Of a stretch of 64,000 nt of DNA, positions 43,183 through 52,700 are shown piece after piece; the stretch's first letter is position 1; every line of letters starts with the position of its first letter. The translations under genes and the position numbers were made by a program. A model generated the notes under the pieces. It saw only the letters and a list, made by a program, of their open reading frames with translations, did no database searches and was not told the DNA's origin. Source of the stretch: CAWAPD01 sp963783865 (GTDB lineage Bacteria; Actinomycetota; Thermoleophilia; UBA2241); contig CAWAPD010000001.1 in the NCBI GenBank assembly GCA_963783865.1, forward strand, positions 744,001 through 808,000. The letters run 5' to 3'.

Positions 43183-44244
43183 TCAGCGCCCCCGCTGCAG
43201 CGCCAGCAGGTCCGAGTAGACGGCGAAAGCGGTCTGCTCGGGCAGGCCCGCCAGCTCGGCCACCTCGACGTCGCCCATCAGGTCGGTGTGCAGGATCACC
43301 GCCAGCGACGAGCCGCCGACCGCGAAGAACGGGTGCTCGGGCGTCAGCTCGACGAGACGGACCGAGGCGCGCACACCGGGGGCGGGGGCGCGCTGGGCCG
43401 GCAGGTCGGCGGCGAACGCGGTGCAGAGTACGCGCAGGCGCCTGCCGGCGCGTCGCGCCGCCGCCACGCGCTCGGACGTGACGTCGCGCACGCTCTCCTT
43501 GCTTACGGCGTCGGGGGTGATCCGAGCGTCCATCAACACGTTGGCCAGCGCCGCCGTCTTGGCCGCCGCGTCGTGGCCGTCGATGTCATGGGAAGGGTCC
43601 GACTCGGCGTAGCCGTCGGCCTGGGTCTGGGCGAGGGCGTCGGTGAAGCTCACGCCCTCGCCCATCGCATCGAGGATGAAGTTCGTCGTCGCGTTGAAGA
43701 TCGCGTCGAAGCCCAGAAGCCGGCAGCCCGGCAGGCACGACTCCCACATGTTGAAGACGGGCGCGCCGTCCATCACCGTGCCCTCGAAGCGGAAGCCGCA
43801 TCCGTTCGCGGCGGCGACGTCGGCCAGGCGGCGGTAGTCCCAGGCGATCGGTCCCTTGTTGACGGTCACGACGTCCATGCCACGGGCGAACCCCGCCTCG
43901 ATGTGCTCGATGGCGGCGTGGCCGCCGAGGGGATCGAGTGGCGTGGCCTCGACCAGGACGTCGGCGCCGGCGGCGGCGATCAGATCGGCTCCGGGCCGTG
44001 GCGGATCGGGGAACATGAGGTCGATGTCGCCGCCGTGGGCGACGGCGAGCACCTCGGCGGCGGTCAGGCCGTCGGGGACGAGCAGGCTGCCATGCGAGCC
44101 CGTGCCCACGGCGGCGAACAGCACGCGCACGTGGTGGTCGCGGGCGAGCTCGCCGGACTTGCGGTCGACGAGCTCGCAGAACCGGCGGCCGACGTTGCCG
44201 AAGCCCAGCAGACAGATCTTCACGCTGCGAGTGGCGTCGCCCAC
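43183..44244 (-). CDS. hom: Homoserine dehydrogenase
   Basis: A 353-residue enzyme without a C-terminal ACT domain. The NAD(P) motif is LLGFGNVGR (about residues 12-20). The conserved core is VVTVNKGPIAWDYRRLA and FEGTVMDGAPVFN. The substrate/catalytic region is FNATTNFILDAMGEG with ALAQTQADGYAESDPSHDIDGHDAAAK, containing the catalytic Lys/Asp pair. It reduces aspartate semialdehyde to homoserine for Thr and Met synthesis; some relatives act on other semialdehydes. GTG 44244 follows the aminotransferase stop by seven bases, so the two form an operon. Confidence 0.87.
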   Translation of the reverse strand: MGDATRSVKICLLGFGNVGRRFCELVDRKSGELARDHHVRVLFAAVGTGSHGSLLVPDGLTAAEVLAVAHGGDIDLMFPDPPRPGADLIAAAGADVLVEATPLDPLGGHAAIEHIEAGFARGMDVVTVNKGPIAWDYRRLADVAAANGCGFRFEGTVMDGAPVFNMWESCLPGCRLLGFDAIFNATTNFILDAMGEGVSFTDALAQTQADGYAESDPSHDIDGHDAAAKTAALANVLMDARITPDAVSKESVRDVTSERVAAARRAGRRLRVLCTAFAADLPAQRAPAPGVRASVRLVELTPEHPFFAVGGSSLAVILHTDLMGDVEVAELAGLPEQTAFAVYSDLLALQRGR

Positions 44245-44251
44245 TCCACCC

Positions 44252-45526
44252 TCACGAGGCCAGCCGCTCGACCTCGGCGATCAGCCGCTCGACCTCGTCC
44301 GCCGTGGTGTAGGGCGCCAGCCCGGCCCGGACCAGGCCGCCACGGTCGAGCACGCCGAGCCGTTCGCAGAGGCGGAGCGCATAGAAGTGCCCGTCCCAGA
44401 GGAAGAGGCCGGCGCGGCCGAGCTCGCGGCAGACCCGCTCGGCCGTCATCCCGTCGAGCGTGAAGGACACGGTGGAGGTCCGGGGGTGGCCGTCCGGCGG
44501 GCCGTACACGGTCACGCCGTCGATCGCGCGCAGCCGGGCGATCAGGTGACGGGCGAGCGGCTGCTCGTAGGCTTCGGCCGCGAGCATGCCGGCGACGACG
44601 TCGCGGCGGCGGCCGTCGAGTCCCTGCAGGCTCGGCGCCAGCTCGGGGTCGGCGGTCACCCACGGCAGGTGGTGCGCCCCCATGTCGGCGATGAACTCGA
44701 TGGCCGCCGCCGCCCCGGCGATGCCCTCGTGGTCGAGCGTGCCGGTCTCGAACTTGAACGGGGCCTCGTCGGCCACGGTCCGCAGGTGCAAGGCGCGGAT
44801 GCGCGGCGCGGCCTCGTGCCGCACGAACATGACTCCCACGTGTGGCGCGAAGAACTTGTAGGCCGAGCAGAGCAGCACGTCGCAGCCGATCTCGCGCACG
44901 TCGATCACGCCGTGCAGCGCGTAGTGGACGGCGTCGACCACGACCATGGCGCCGACCCGGTGCGCGAGCCGCGCGGCGCGGGCGACGTCGTTGACCGTGC
45001 CGACCGCGTTGCTCGCGTAGCCGATCGCCACGACGCGCGTGCGGTCGGTGAGCAGCCCGGCGTACGCCTCCCAGTCCAGGGTGCAGGTGGCCGGGTCGAC
45101 CGGCACCTCCCGCACGACGACGCCGCGTTCGGCCAGCGCCAGCCAAGGGCCGCGGTTCGCCTCGTGGTCGAGCTCGGTGATCACGACTTCGTCGCCGTCA
45201 CCGAGCTCGCGCCCGAGGCTCTCGGCCAGCAGGAACGTGAACGTCGTCATGTTGTGGCCGAAGGCGACCTCGTCCCAGTCGCAGCCCAGGAAGTCGGCGA
45301 GCGCGTCGCGGGCGTCGGCGATGGCGTAGTCGGTCTGGATGCTGGTCTCGAAGAACCCGTGGATGTTGCTGTTCTTCGTGGTCTGGTACTCGACGATCGC
45401 GTCGATCACGCGCTGCGGCGTCTGCGTGCCGCCGGGCGCGTCGAGGAATGCCACGGGGCGCCCGTCGACCGTCATGCCAAGCGACGGGAACTGCCAGCGG
45501 ATGTAGTCGACGTCGAAGCTGCGCAT
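44252..45526 (-). CDS. Class V aminotransferase, cysteine desulfurase-like
   Basis: A 424-residue PLP enzyme of the cysteine-desulfurase-like group sometimes called the VC1184 family. Motifs are FLDAPGGTQTPQRVIDAI, NSNIHGFFETS, the PLP Asp-His region VVVDAVHYALHG and the PLP Lys in LLCSAYKFFAPHVG. The catalytic Cys loop of true cysteine desulfurases is not evident, so sulfur transfer is uncertain. It precedes homoserine dehydrogenase in an operon, which suggests amino-acid metabolism. TAGACT lies ten bases before the ATG, so the leader is very short. Confidence 0.83.
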   Translation of the reverse strand: MRSFDVDYIRWQFPSLGMTVDGRPVAFLDAPGGTQTPQRVIDAIVEYQTTKNSNIHGFFETSIQTDYAIADARDALADFLGCDWDEVAFGHNMTTFTFLLAESLGRELGDGDEVVITELDHEANRGPWLALAERGVVVREVPVDPATCTLDWEAYAGLLTDRTRVVAIGYASNAVGTVNDVARAARLAHRVGAMVVVDAVHYALHGVIDVREIGCDVLLCSAYKFFAPHVGVMFVRHEAAPRIRALHLRTVADEAPFKFETGTLDHEGIAGAAAAIEFIADMGAHHLPWVTADPELAPSLQGLDGRRRDVVAGMLAAEAYEQPLARHLIARLRAIDGVTVYGPPDGHPRTSTVSFTLDGMTAERVCRELGRAGLFLWDGHFYALRLCERLGVLDRGGLVRAGLAPYTTADEVERLIAEVERLAS

Positions 45527-45596
45527 CGTGGCGCCTAGTCTATGTCGCGGCGGCCTGTTGCGCCCCCGACCAGCCGTGGGTACGGTAGGTCCCATC

Positions 45597-48500
45597 ATGG
45601 CGCGCACCCAGAAGACCGCCGGACGGCCGGGCAAGGCCCGGGCCGCTTCCGTCTCCCCGCTCCTGCGCAAGGCCTTTGAGGTCGTGTGCTTCGACTGGCT
45701 GGGCACGGCCGTGCCCGACCTGACGACCGACGCCTCGTCGGTGCGCTCTCGCGTCGAGCATCTGGCCTCGCTCGGCGTGGACGTCGTCGTGCTGAGCACG
45801 GCCGGGCTCGAGGCCGTCGACGGCCAGCTGCGCGCGCGCCCCGACGTGGGCGGGCGCCTGTTCCTGCTGCTCTCGGGAGGAGCCGAGGTCTATGAGGTCG
45901 GGTCGGCGGGTCCGCGGCTGATCGAGCGCCGCCAGGCCGACCAGCGCGAGTGGGCAGGCCTCGAGCGGGCCGGCGAGGCGGTCTTGGCCGCCTTCGCCGA
46001 GCGGGGGCTCGAGGCCGGCCTCGCCGGCGAGGGGCCGACGTGGCGGGCGCTGGACCTGCTGCCCGGCCGCCGCGGCCCGCGGCCCGGGAACCGCGAGGCG
46101 CTGCGGCGGGCGGTGAGCGAGCGCGCCGCCGACGCCGGCATGGCCGGCGTCGGCGAGGCGCTCGCCCTCGCCGCCCGCGTCGCCCACCATGCCGGCCTGC
46201 ACGCGCCGCGGGTCAGCTTCGACGGCCGGCGCGTCGTCGTTGCTCTGACCGACAAGTCCGACAGCATGCGCTGGATGCACCGCTGGGTCGTCGATTCGCA
46301 CGACTACGACGTGCGCAAGGTGCTGGTCGTCGGCGACCGCTTCGGCGACTGGGATGGTGTTCCCGGCAACGACGCGGCGCTGCTCACGCCAGACCTGAAG
46401 GGCGCCACCTTCGTCTCGGTCGGGGACGAGCCCGGCGCCGGTGTGAAGGGTGTGCGACTGGCCGGCGGCGGCCCGGCACGCCTGCTTGAGCTGCTCGACG
46501 CCCAGATCGCCCTGCGCGTCACCGGCGCGTTGGCCTCGTTCCCCGCGCCCGACGCCGACCAGGACTGGCTCTTTTCGGTCGAGGGCTTCGACCCGTTCCG
46601 CGAGCGCGAGGTCGAGACCTGGATGACCGTCGCCAACGGCGAGACCGGCACGCGAGGCGCGCTCGAAGAGGGGTCGCCGGCCTCGACGCCGGGCACGTTC
46701 GTGGCCGGCGTCTACGGCGACGGCACGAGCGAGCCACGCATCCGCCAGCCGGTGCCGGCGCCCGACTGGCTGTGTTTGCGACTGCTGGTCGACGGCATGC
46801 CGCTGTCGCTGGCCAACGGCGAGATCCTCGAGCACCGCCGCGTGCTCGACCTGCGCCAGGGCGTGGTGTTCCGCCACTGGCGGCAGCGCGATCGGGTGGG
46901 GCGAAGCGTGCGGGTCAGGACCGCGCGCTTCGCCTCGCTCGCCGATCGCGCCGTGCTCGGGCTGCGCGCCGAGGCCACGCCCGAGGACTTCTGCGGACGC
47001 CTCAACTGGGAGGCGTGCGTGGGCGTGTCGTACGCCGGCGGACCGGTCTACGACGCTACCTTCGAATCCCTCGAGGGCGCCGGGTTCGTCGCTCGTACGA
47101 GGGGGCGCCGCGGGGGTGGACACGCCCTGGCCGTGTCCACCCGCCCGGCGCCCGGCTCGCCCGTCGCGCGCTACATCGAGCGCTCGCGCGACGTCATAGG
47201 CGGCCGTCTCGAGTGCGAGGAGCCGGCCACGGTCGACCGCCTCGGCGCGGTGGTGTCGTCATCGACCCGCGTGCCCGACGGCGAGACCGCCACGCGGGTG
47301 CTGGCGAAGGCGGAGGAGCTCGGCTTCGACGAGCTCCTCCGCCGTCACCGCGCCGCCTGGCAGGAGCGCTGGGCCGACGCCGCCCTGTCGATCGACGGCG
47401 ACGATCAGGCCCGGCTCGCGCTGCGCTTCTCCATCTACCACATGATCGCCAGCGCCCACCCCGGCAAGGACGCGGTGTCGATCGGCGCCCGCGGCCTGTC
47501 GGGCATGTCGTACTTCCAGCACGTCTTCTGGGACACCGAGATCTTCGTCGTCCCCTTCTTCATCTACACGCACCCCGAGACGGCGCGCACGCTGCTCGCC
47601 TACCGCCACCGCAACCTCGACGGCGCCCGCCGCAAGGCGCGCGACCTGGGGCATCGCGGCGCCCTCTTTCCCTGGGAGTCCGCGGATCGCGGCGAGGAGA
47701 CGACGCCGCCCTACGGCATGGGACCGCGCGGCGAGATGGTGCCGATCCTGTCGGGCCTCCTCGAGCACCACATCTCGGCCGACGTCGCCTGGGCGGTGTG
47801 GGAGTACTGGAAGGCGACCGGCGACGACGCCTTCATGGTCGAGATGGGCACCGAGCTGCTGCTCGAAACGGCCCGGTTCTGGGTGTCGCGCGCCAGTCGC
47901 GACGAGAGCGGCGGCTACCACATCCCTATGGTGGTGGGCCCCGACGAGTACCATGAGGGCGTCGACGACAACGCCTACACGAACGTCCTGGCGCGTTTCA
48001 ACATCAGGCGCGCGCTCGAGGCGATGGACTGGCTCGAGCGCGCCGATCCCGCGGCGGCGGCCGGGCTGCTCGAGCGGACGGGCCTCGACGCCGCCGAGCA
48101 GACGCAGTGGGCGGCGGTGGCCGACCGCCTGGTCGACGGCTTCGATCCCGAGACGCGCCTGTTCGAGCAGTTCGCCGGCTTCTACGGCATGGCCGACGTC
48201 GACCCCGCCGCGCTCGCGCAGCGGCCGATGGCGGCCGACCTCATGCTCGGCCGCGAGGTGACGTTGCGCTCCAAGGTCGTCAAGCAAGCCGACGTGGTCA
48301 TGCTGTGCTACCTGCTGCCCGACGAGATCGACGGCCGCACGGCGCGCGCCAACCTCGACTACTACGAGCCGATCACCTCGCACGGCAGCTCGCTGTCGCC
48401 GGGGATCCACGCCGCCCTGGCGGCGCGCCTCGGGAAGCTCGATGTGGCCGCCGACGCGTTCCGCATGGCGGCCGAGATCGACCTCTCCGACAACATGGGC

Positions 48501-48815
48501 AACGCCGCCAGCGGCCTGCACCTCGCGACCATGGGAGGCCTTTGGCAGGCGGCGGTGATGGGGTTCGGCGGCATCCGTCGTCACGGCGAGACCCTGGTCG
48601 TGGACCCGCACCTGCCCAAGGCGTGGCGCGGCCTCGACTTCCGGCTGCGGTTCCGTGGGGCTCGCCTCGGCTTCCGCATAGGGCACGACGAGTTCGAGGT
48701 CGAGGTCGGCGAGCGCACCGGAACGTTGGTCATCGGCCGCAGGCAGCGTAGGCTGGACCCAGGCACCTATCGCTTCCGTCGCGCCCGTGGAGGCGCGTGG
48801 GAGGAGAGCGCATGA
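45597..48815 (+). CDS. HAD phosphatase-like / GH65 glycoside phosphorylase fusion
   Basis: A 1072-residue protein. Residues 1-325 resemble a HAD phosphatase: VVCFDWLGTAVPD is the first motif (DxxGT with W-L), and KVLVVGDRFGDWDGVPGNDAAL is motif III/IV. Residues 340-1072 are a GH65 enzyme with the catalytic Glu in VVGPDEYHEGVDDNAYTN (about 784) and phosphate-site regions KQADVVMLCYLLPD and TSHGSSLSPGIHAAL. GH65 enzymes phosphorolyse alpha-glucobioses such as trehalose, maltose, kojibiose or nigerose. Fused HAD domains are usually beta-phosphoglucomutases; here the domain is N-terminal and phosphatase-like. The gene overlaps the stress-protein gene (ATGA). An in-frame near-palindrome occurs at 47103-47153. 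Confidence 0.87.
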   Translation: MARTQKTAGRPGKARAASVSPLLRKAFEVVCFDWLGTAVPDLTTDASSVRSRVEHLASLGVDVVVLSTAGLEAVDGQLRARPDVGGRLFLLLSGGAEVYEVGSAGPRLIERRQADQREWAGLERAGEAVLAAFAERGLEAGLAGEGPTWRALDLLPGRRGPRPGNREALRRAVSERAADAGMAGVGEALALAARVAHHAGLHAPRVSFDGRRVVVALTDKSDSMRWMHRWVVDSHDYDVRKVLVVGDRFGDWDGVPGNDAALLTPDLKGATFVSVGDEPGAGVKGVRLAGGGPARLLELLDAQIALRVTGALASFPAPDADQDWLFSVEGFDPFREREVETWMTVANGETGTRGALEEGSPASTPGTFVAGVYGDGTSEPRIRQPVPAPDWLCLRLLVDGMPLSLANGEILEHRRVLDLRQGVVFRHWRQRDRVGRSVRVRTARFASLADRAVLGLRAEATPEDFCGRLNWEACVGVSYAGGPVYDATFESLEGAGFVARTRGRRGGGHALAVSTRPAPGSPVARYIERSRDVIGGRLECEEPATVDRLGAVVSSSTRVPDGETATRVLAKAEELGFDELLRRHRAAWQERWADAALSIDGDDQARLALRFSIYHMIASAHPGKDAVSIGARGLSGMSYFQHVFWDTEIFVVPFFIYTHPETARTLLAYRHRNLDGARRKARDLGHRGALFPWESADRGEETTPPYGMGPRGEMVPILSGLLEHHISADVAWAVWEYWKATGDDAFMVEMGTELLLETARFWVSRASRDESGGYHIPMVVGPDEYHEGVDDNAYTNVLARFNIRRALEAMDWLERADPAAAAGLLERTGLDAAEQTQWAAVADRLVDGFDPETRLFEQFAGFYGMADVDPAALAQRPMAADLMLGREVTLRSKVVKQADVVMLCYLLPDEIDGRTARANLDYYEPITSHGSSLSPGIHAALAARLGKLDVAADAFRMAAEIDLSDNMGNAASGLHLATMGGLWQAAVMGFGGIRRHGETLVVDPHLPKAWRGLDFRLRFRGARLGFRIGHDEFEVEVGERTGTLVIGRRQRRLDPGTYRFRRARGGAWEESA
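47103..47153. repeat. Imperfect 22-bp palindrome inside the GH65 gene
   Basis: Arms 47103-47124 and 47132-47153 match at 20 of 22 positions around a 7-base loop. It encodes the Arg/Gly-rich loop RTRGRRGGGHALAVSTRPAP in the N-terminal beta domain of the GH65 part. Confidence 0.6.
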
Positions 48816-49588
48816 AGATGCTGGTCGCCGTCGCCCCGGGGAAGCCGGGCGAGCGCCTGCTGGCCGATGCCCGCATGGTCGCGCACGCGATCGAAGCCGG
48901 TGTGCAGGTGCTCCACGTCAAAGAAGACCCGGCCGAGCCCGACCTCAAGCTCCCGGCGCGCCTTGCAACCAACGTCGCCGTCGAGGAGCGGGTGGGCGAC
49001 CCGGTCATGGAGATCGTGGAGGCGGCCGAAGAGGCCGACGTGCTCGGGTTCGCGTTGCGGGGCGCCCGCGAGGAGTGCGTCGGGTCGGTCTCGCAGGCAC
49101 TCCTGGCGGGCGCCCCGACGGCCTTGCTGGTCACCCCGCCGGGAGCGCCGCCGATGACAGCGCTGCGCCGCGTGCTCGTCCCGCTCGATGGCAGCCCCTC
49201 GAGCTCCGAGGCGATGCGCCAGGCCGAGGAGCTCCTGTGCAGGAAGGGCCGCGAGATCCTGGTCCTGCACGTCGGGACGAGCGCGTCGCCGACCGAGCCC
49301 GGAAGCTTCGGGGTGCCGCGCATCATGGACCAGGAGCAGTACGAGTGGTCCGCCTGGCACGACGAGTTCCGCATGCGGTTCTCGTCGTGCCCTCGCGGAG
49401 GCAGGCACCGCACGCTGGTCGAGGTCGGCGACCCCGCCGAGACGATCCTCGCCCAGGCGCGGAAGCTCAAGGCCCAGCTTATCGTGCTGGCCTGGAGCCG
49501 CGACGTCGGCGAGGGCAAGGCGCAGCTCGTGCGCAGCCTGCTGTGCGAGGCGCCGTGCCCGTTGCTGCTCGTGCCTGCGGCAGCCTGA
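48812..49588 (+). CDS. Universal stress protein (tandem UspA domains)
   Basis: A 258-residue protein with two UspA-like alpha/beta halves. The first begins MKMLVAVAPGKPGERLLADA. The second begins RRVLVPLDGSPSSSEAMRQAEEL and ends with LKAQLIVLAWSRDVGEGK and PCPLLLVPA. The ATP-binding glycine pattern (GxxGxxxxG-S) is not clearly preserved, since the second half has WSRDVGEGKAQLV. ATG 48812 lies in an ATGA overlap with the GH65 stop and has GGAGGAGA upstream. Stress or carbon-energy regulation is the family theme; the GH65 link suggests a role around storage sugars. Confidence 0.82.
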   Translation: MKMLVAVAPGKPGERLLADARMVAHAIEAGVQVLHVKEDPAEPDLKLPARLATNVAVEERVGDPVMEIVEAAEEADVLGFALRGAREECVGSVSQALLAGAPTALLVTPPGAPPMTALRRVLVPLDGSPSSSEAMRQAEELLCRKGREILVLHVGTSASPTEPGSFGVPRIMDQEQYEWSAWHDEFRMRFSSCPRGGRHRTLVEVGDPAETILAQARKLKAQLIVLAWSRDVGEGKAQLVRSLLCEAPCPLLLVPAAA

Positions 49589-49699
49589 GCATCGTCCGCT
49601 TCACCTAGCTGCCCGGCCGTCGTTCGACCCTTGTCGGCCAAGCCCGGCCACGGCCCGAGCCGGAGACACGCCGCTCGACGTCCCCCGAGCCGGCGGCGC

Positions 49700-49727
49700 T
49701 TGCGATGCCGCCGCAGATTGTTATGTT
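49700..49727 (+). promoter_or_regulatory. Promoter of the multidomain c-di-GMP gene
   Basis: TTGCGA (49700-49705) and TATGTT (49722-49727), each 4/6 to consensus, are separated by 16 bases. They lie about 50 bases before GTG 49777. This AT-richer patch stands out in the 188-base intergenic region, which holds nothing else recognised. Confidence 0.45.
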
Positions 49728-49776
49728 TTGGAGGGTTCACGCCGATAGACGTGGTGGGCCACTCGCTGGAGGGTAC

Positions 49777-52700
49777 GTGTCGCACCGCTGGCTGACGACG
49801 ACCGAGGCTGCCGAACTGCTCGGCGTGCATCCGAACACGATCAGAAACTGGGCAGATTCGGGTAGATTACACGTACTCCGCACGGCCGGGAACCAGCGCC
49901 GCTTCGACCCGGAGGAGCTCCGTCGGCACGCGCTCGCCGTCGAGAAGGCCGACGAGCCGGGCAGCGACGCCGCGGAGACCACGGCCGCGCCGCCCGAGCT
50001 ACGTCAGCCCTACCTGGAAGCCCTGGCCGAGATCGCCGAGGTAGCCGCCTCGGCGGGCGAGCTGCGCGACGTCTGCGCGCGGCTCGCGAGCCTCACCGGG
50101 ACGGCGCTGGGAGCGTCGACCGCCGACATCTACCTGTTCGAGGCCGAGCGGGGGGTGTTCAACGCGTTCGGCGGCTGGCAGCTCGAGGGGGTCAGACCGG
50201 GCGAGTGGGACGACATGCAGGACCTCCCACCCGATTCGTACAGCGACTACCTGGCGATGTGTCAGGGGTCCGAGGGCGTGCTGATCGACTGCCGGTCGCC
50301 GGACCTGCCCCCGTCCGAGCGGGAAGACTACGCACGTTGGGGTGAGATCTCCGGCATCACCGTCCCCCTGCGCCAAGCCGGGGAGCTGATCGGCTTGCTC
50401 GATCTCACGTCGCGCGACACCGAGCACGTCTTCGACGGCGACGACCTGCGCTTCGCGCAGGTCGTCGCCGCCCACGTCACCTCTGCCATCGTCAGCACGC
50501 GACTCCTCGACGCCGAACGCTCGCGCGCCAGCCAGATGGAGGCGCTGCTGTCGATCGCCGAGGCCGTGAACTCCAGCGTGGGCCTGCCGCAGGCGCTGGG
50601 CAACATCGCCCAGGAGATGGGCTTCGCCCTGCGCGCCGACGTCGCGAACCTGTACACGTACGACGATCCGTCGGAGACGATGGTCCGCGTGGCGCGCTGG
50701 GACCGTCTCGACCCCAGTGACGACTACCGCGTGGGCACGACGTACGCCGCCGACCGCTACCCGTCCTGGGCCGAGGCGGTCGCCACCGGACGTCCCGTCG
50801 CCAACGTAGCGGGCGGCATACGGACGCCGACTGAGCCCGCGGCCGCGCCCGAAGCCGACAAGGCCGCCGTGTCGTGGATCACCGTCCCGCTCTACCAGGA
50901 CGAACTGCTGCGCGGCCTGGTCGACGTCTACTCGCGCGACGCGGGACACGTGTTCACCGACGAAGACGTGGTCTTCGCCGGGGCCGTCGCCCGGCAGGTC
51001 GAGATCGCCTTGCGCGGCTCGGAGATCGTCGAGCGCACCCAGCGTCACACGGGCCAGCTCGAGCAGGTGCTCGAGGCCACCCGGGCCATGAACACGGCGG
51101 CCGATCCCGACGCGGTCATGGCCGAGATCGTTCTCGGGTTCGGCCGCAGCCTCGACGTGTCGGAGCCGACGCTCTACGAGATCGACCTCGAGAAGCAGGA
51201 CCTGGTGGTCACCCACTCCTACTTCCTGCCTTCCGGCTCGCCCGACTTCTCCTACCTTGGTGAGCGCTTGTCGCTGCACTCCCTGCCGAAGCTGGCGAAG
51301 CCGGTGAACGAGGGCGCACCCGTCATCCTCAACCGGCTGATGGACGAGAGCCTGAACGAGGCGGAGATCGAGTTCCTCGACCGCTACAAGACGCGCGCCC
51401 TGCTGTCGGTGCCGATCATGGACGAAGGGCGCGCGATCGGCGTGCTCGAGGCGGCCGAGAGCCGCAACGAGCGCTCGTTCACGTCCGACGACGTGCGCAC
51501 GGCCGAGATCTTCGCGGCCCAGGCGCTGGCGGCGATGAAGCGCTCGCGCGCACTCGAGCGTGAGACCGAGCGCTCGGCCGACCTCGTCATGCTCCTCACG
51601 GCCTCGGCGACCATGTCGCGGTCGCTCGAGCTCGAGGCGGCGATGCTCGACGTGTGCGACGCCATCGCCGGCTCGCTGGGCTATCCGTACATCACCATCT
51701 ACGAGTGGGACCCCGGAGCCGAGGCCGTGACGGCGTTGCTGGCGTATTACGGAGACCGGGACGAGCCGCTCGACGAGAGCTTCGCCGGCACGGTCTACAC
51801 GGCCGAGACCGAGCCCCTGCTCGCCTCGTCGCTGAAGAACAAGACCCTGGTCTACCTGGGCAGCCCCGCGGACCCCCGGCTCACGCCCGGCGAGAGGGAG
51901 TCGATGCGGGCCTCGGAAACAGGCAGCCTCGTCTACGTGCCCATGATCTTCCAGGACAGGGCGGTCGGGATGCTCGAGGTCGACTTCGGCGAAGAGGGGC
52001 ATGACTTCAGCGAGCGAGAGCTCACCATCCTGCAGGCTATCGCCAACCAGGCGGCGATCGTCCTGATGAACGCGCGCCTGTTCGACCGCCAGCGCCAGCA
52101 GGCCGAGGAGCTCGCGCGGACCGCCGGGGTGCGCGCGACCCTGGTCCGCTTCGGGGCCAGCCTGCGTGCGCGCGAGACCGCGGCCGGCGTCGTGGAGGAG
52201 GTCGGCGAGGCGCTCGCCGACCTCAACCTCTTCGACGCCGGCCTGGTGATGCTGCGCGACGACCGGGGCCAGCGGTACACGGTCCAGGCCTGTTTCGGCG
52301 AGGGCGTCCGCTACCGGGACGTCACCGTCCCGGACGAGGACGTGCGGCCGCTGGTGGAGGCCAACGAGAGGCTCCCGGCCGAGCAGATCGGTGAGAAGGC
52401 GGGGATCAGGCGTCTGGTCACGAGGCTCGACGACCTCGCGGGCAGCGAGACGCTGCGCATCAGCACGTCGCGGATGATCTCGTCGCCGGTGCTCGACCAG
52501 CAGGGCGAGTGCGTCGGCCTGGTCCTGGTGCGACGTGGCGGCTCGCCGGAGGCGCGAGCCACGTCGCGCGGTGAGGCCGCCTCGCTGGTGCGGCTGCTCA
52601 GCGACCAGGCCGGCATCGCCATCAGGGCGGCCTACCGCCTCGTCGAGCTGCAGCGCAACCTCGACCAGGCATGGGTCATGAACGAGGTGCTGACCGCGGT

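Noticed and set aside
44252..45526. Cysteine desulfurase (IscS/SufS) assignment
   Set aside because: The fold and PLP Lys match, but the catalytic Cys loop is not evident and no Fe-S assembly genes are adjacent.
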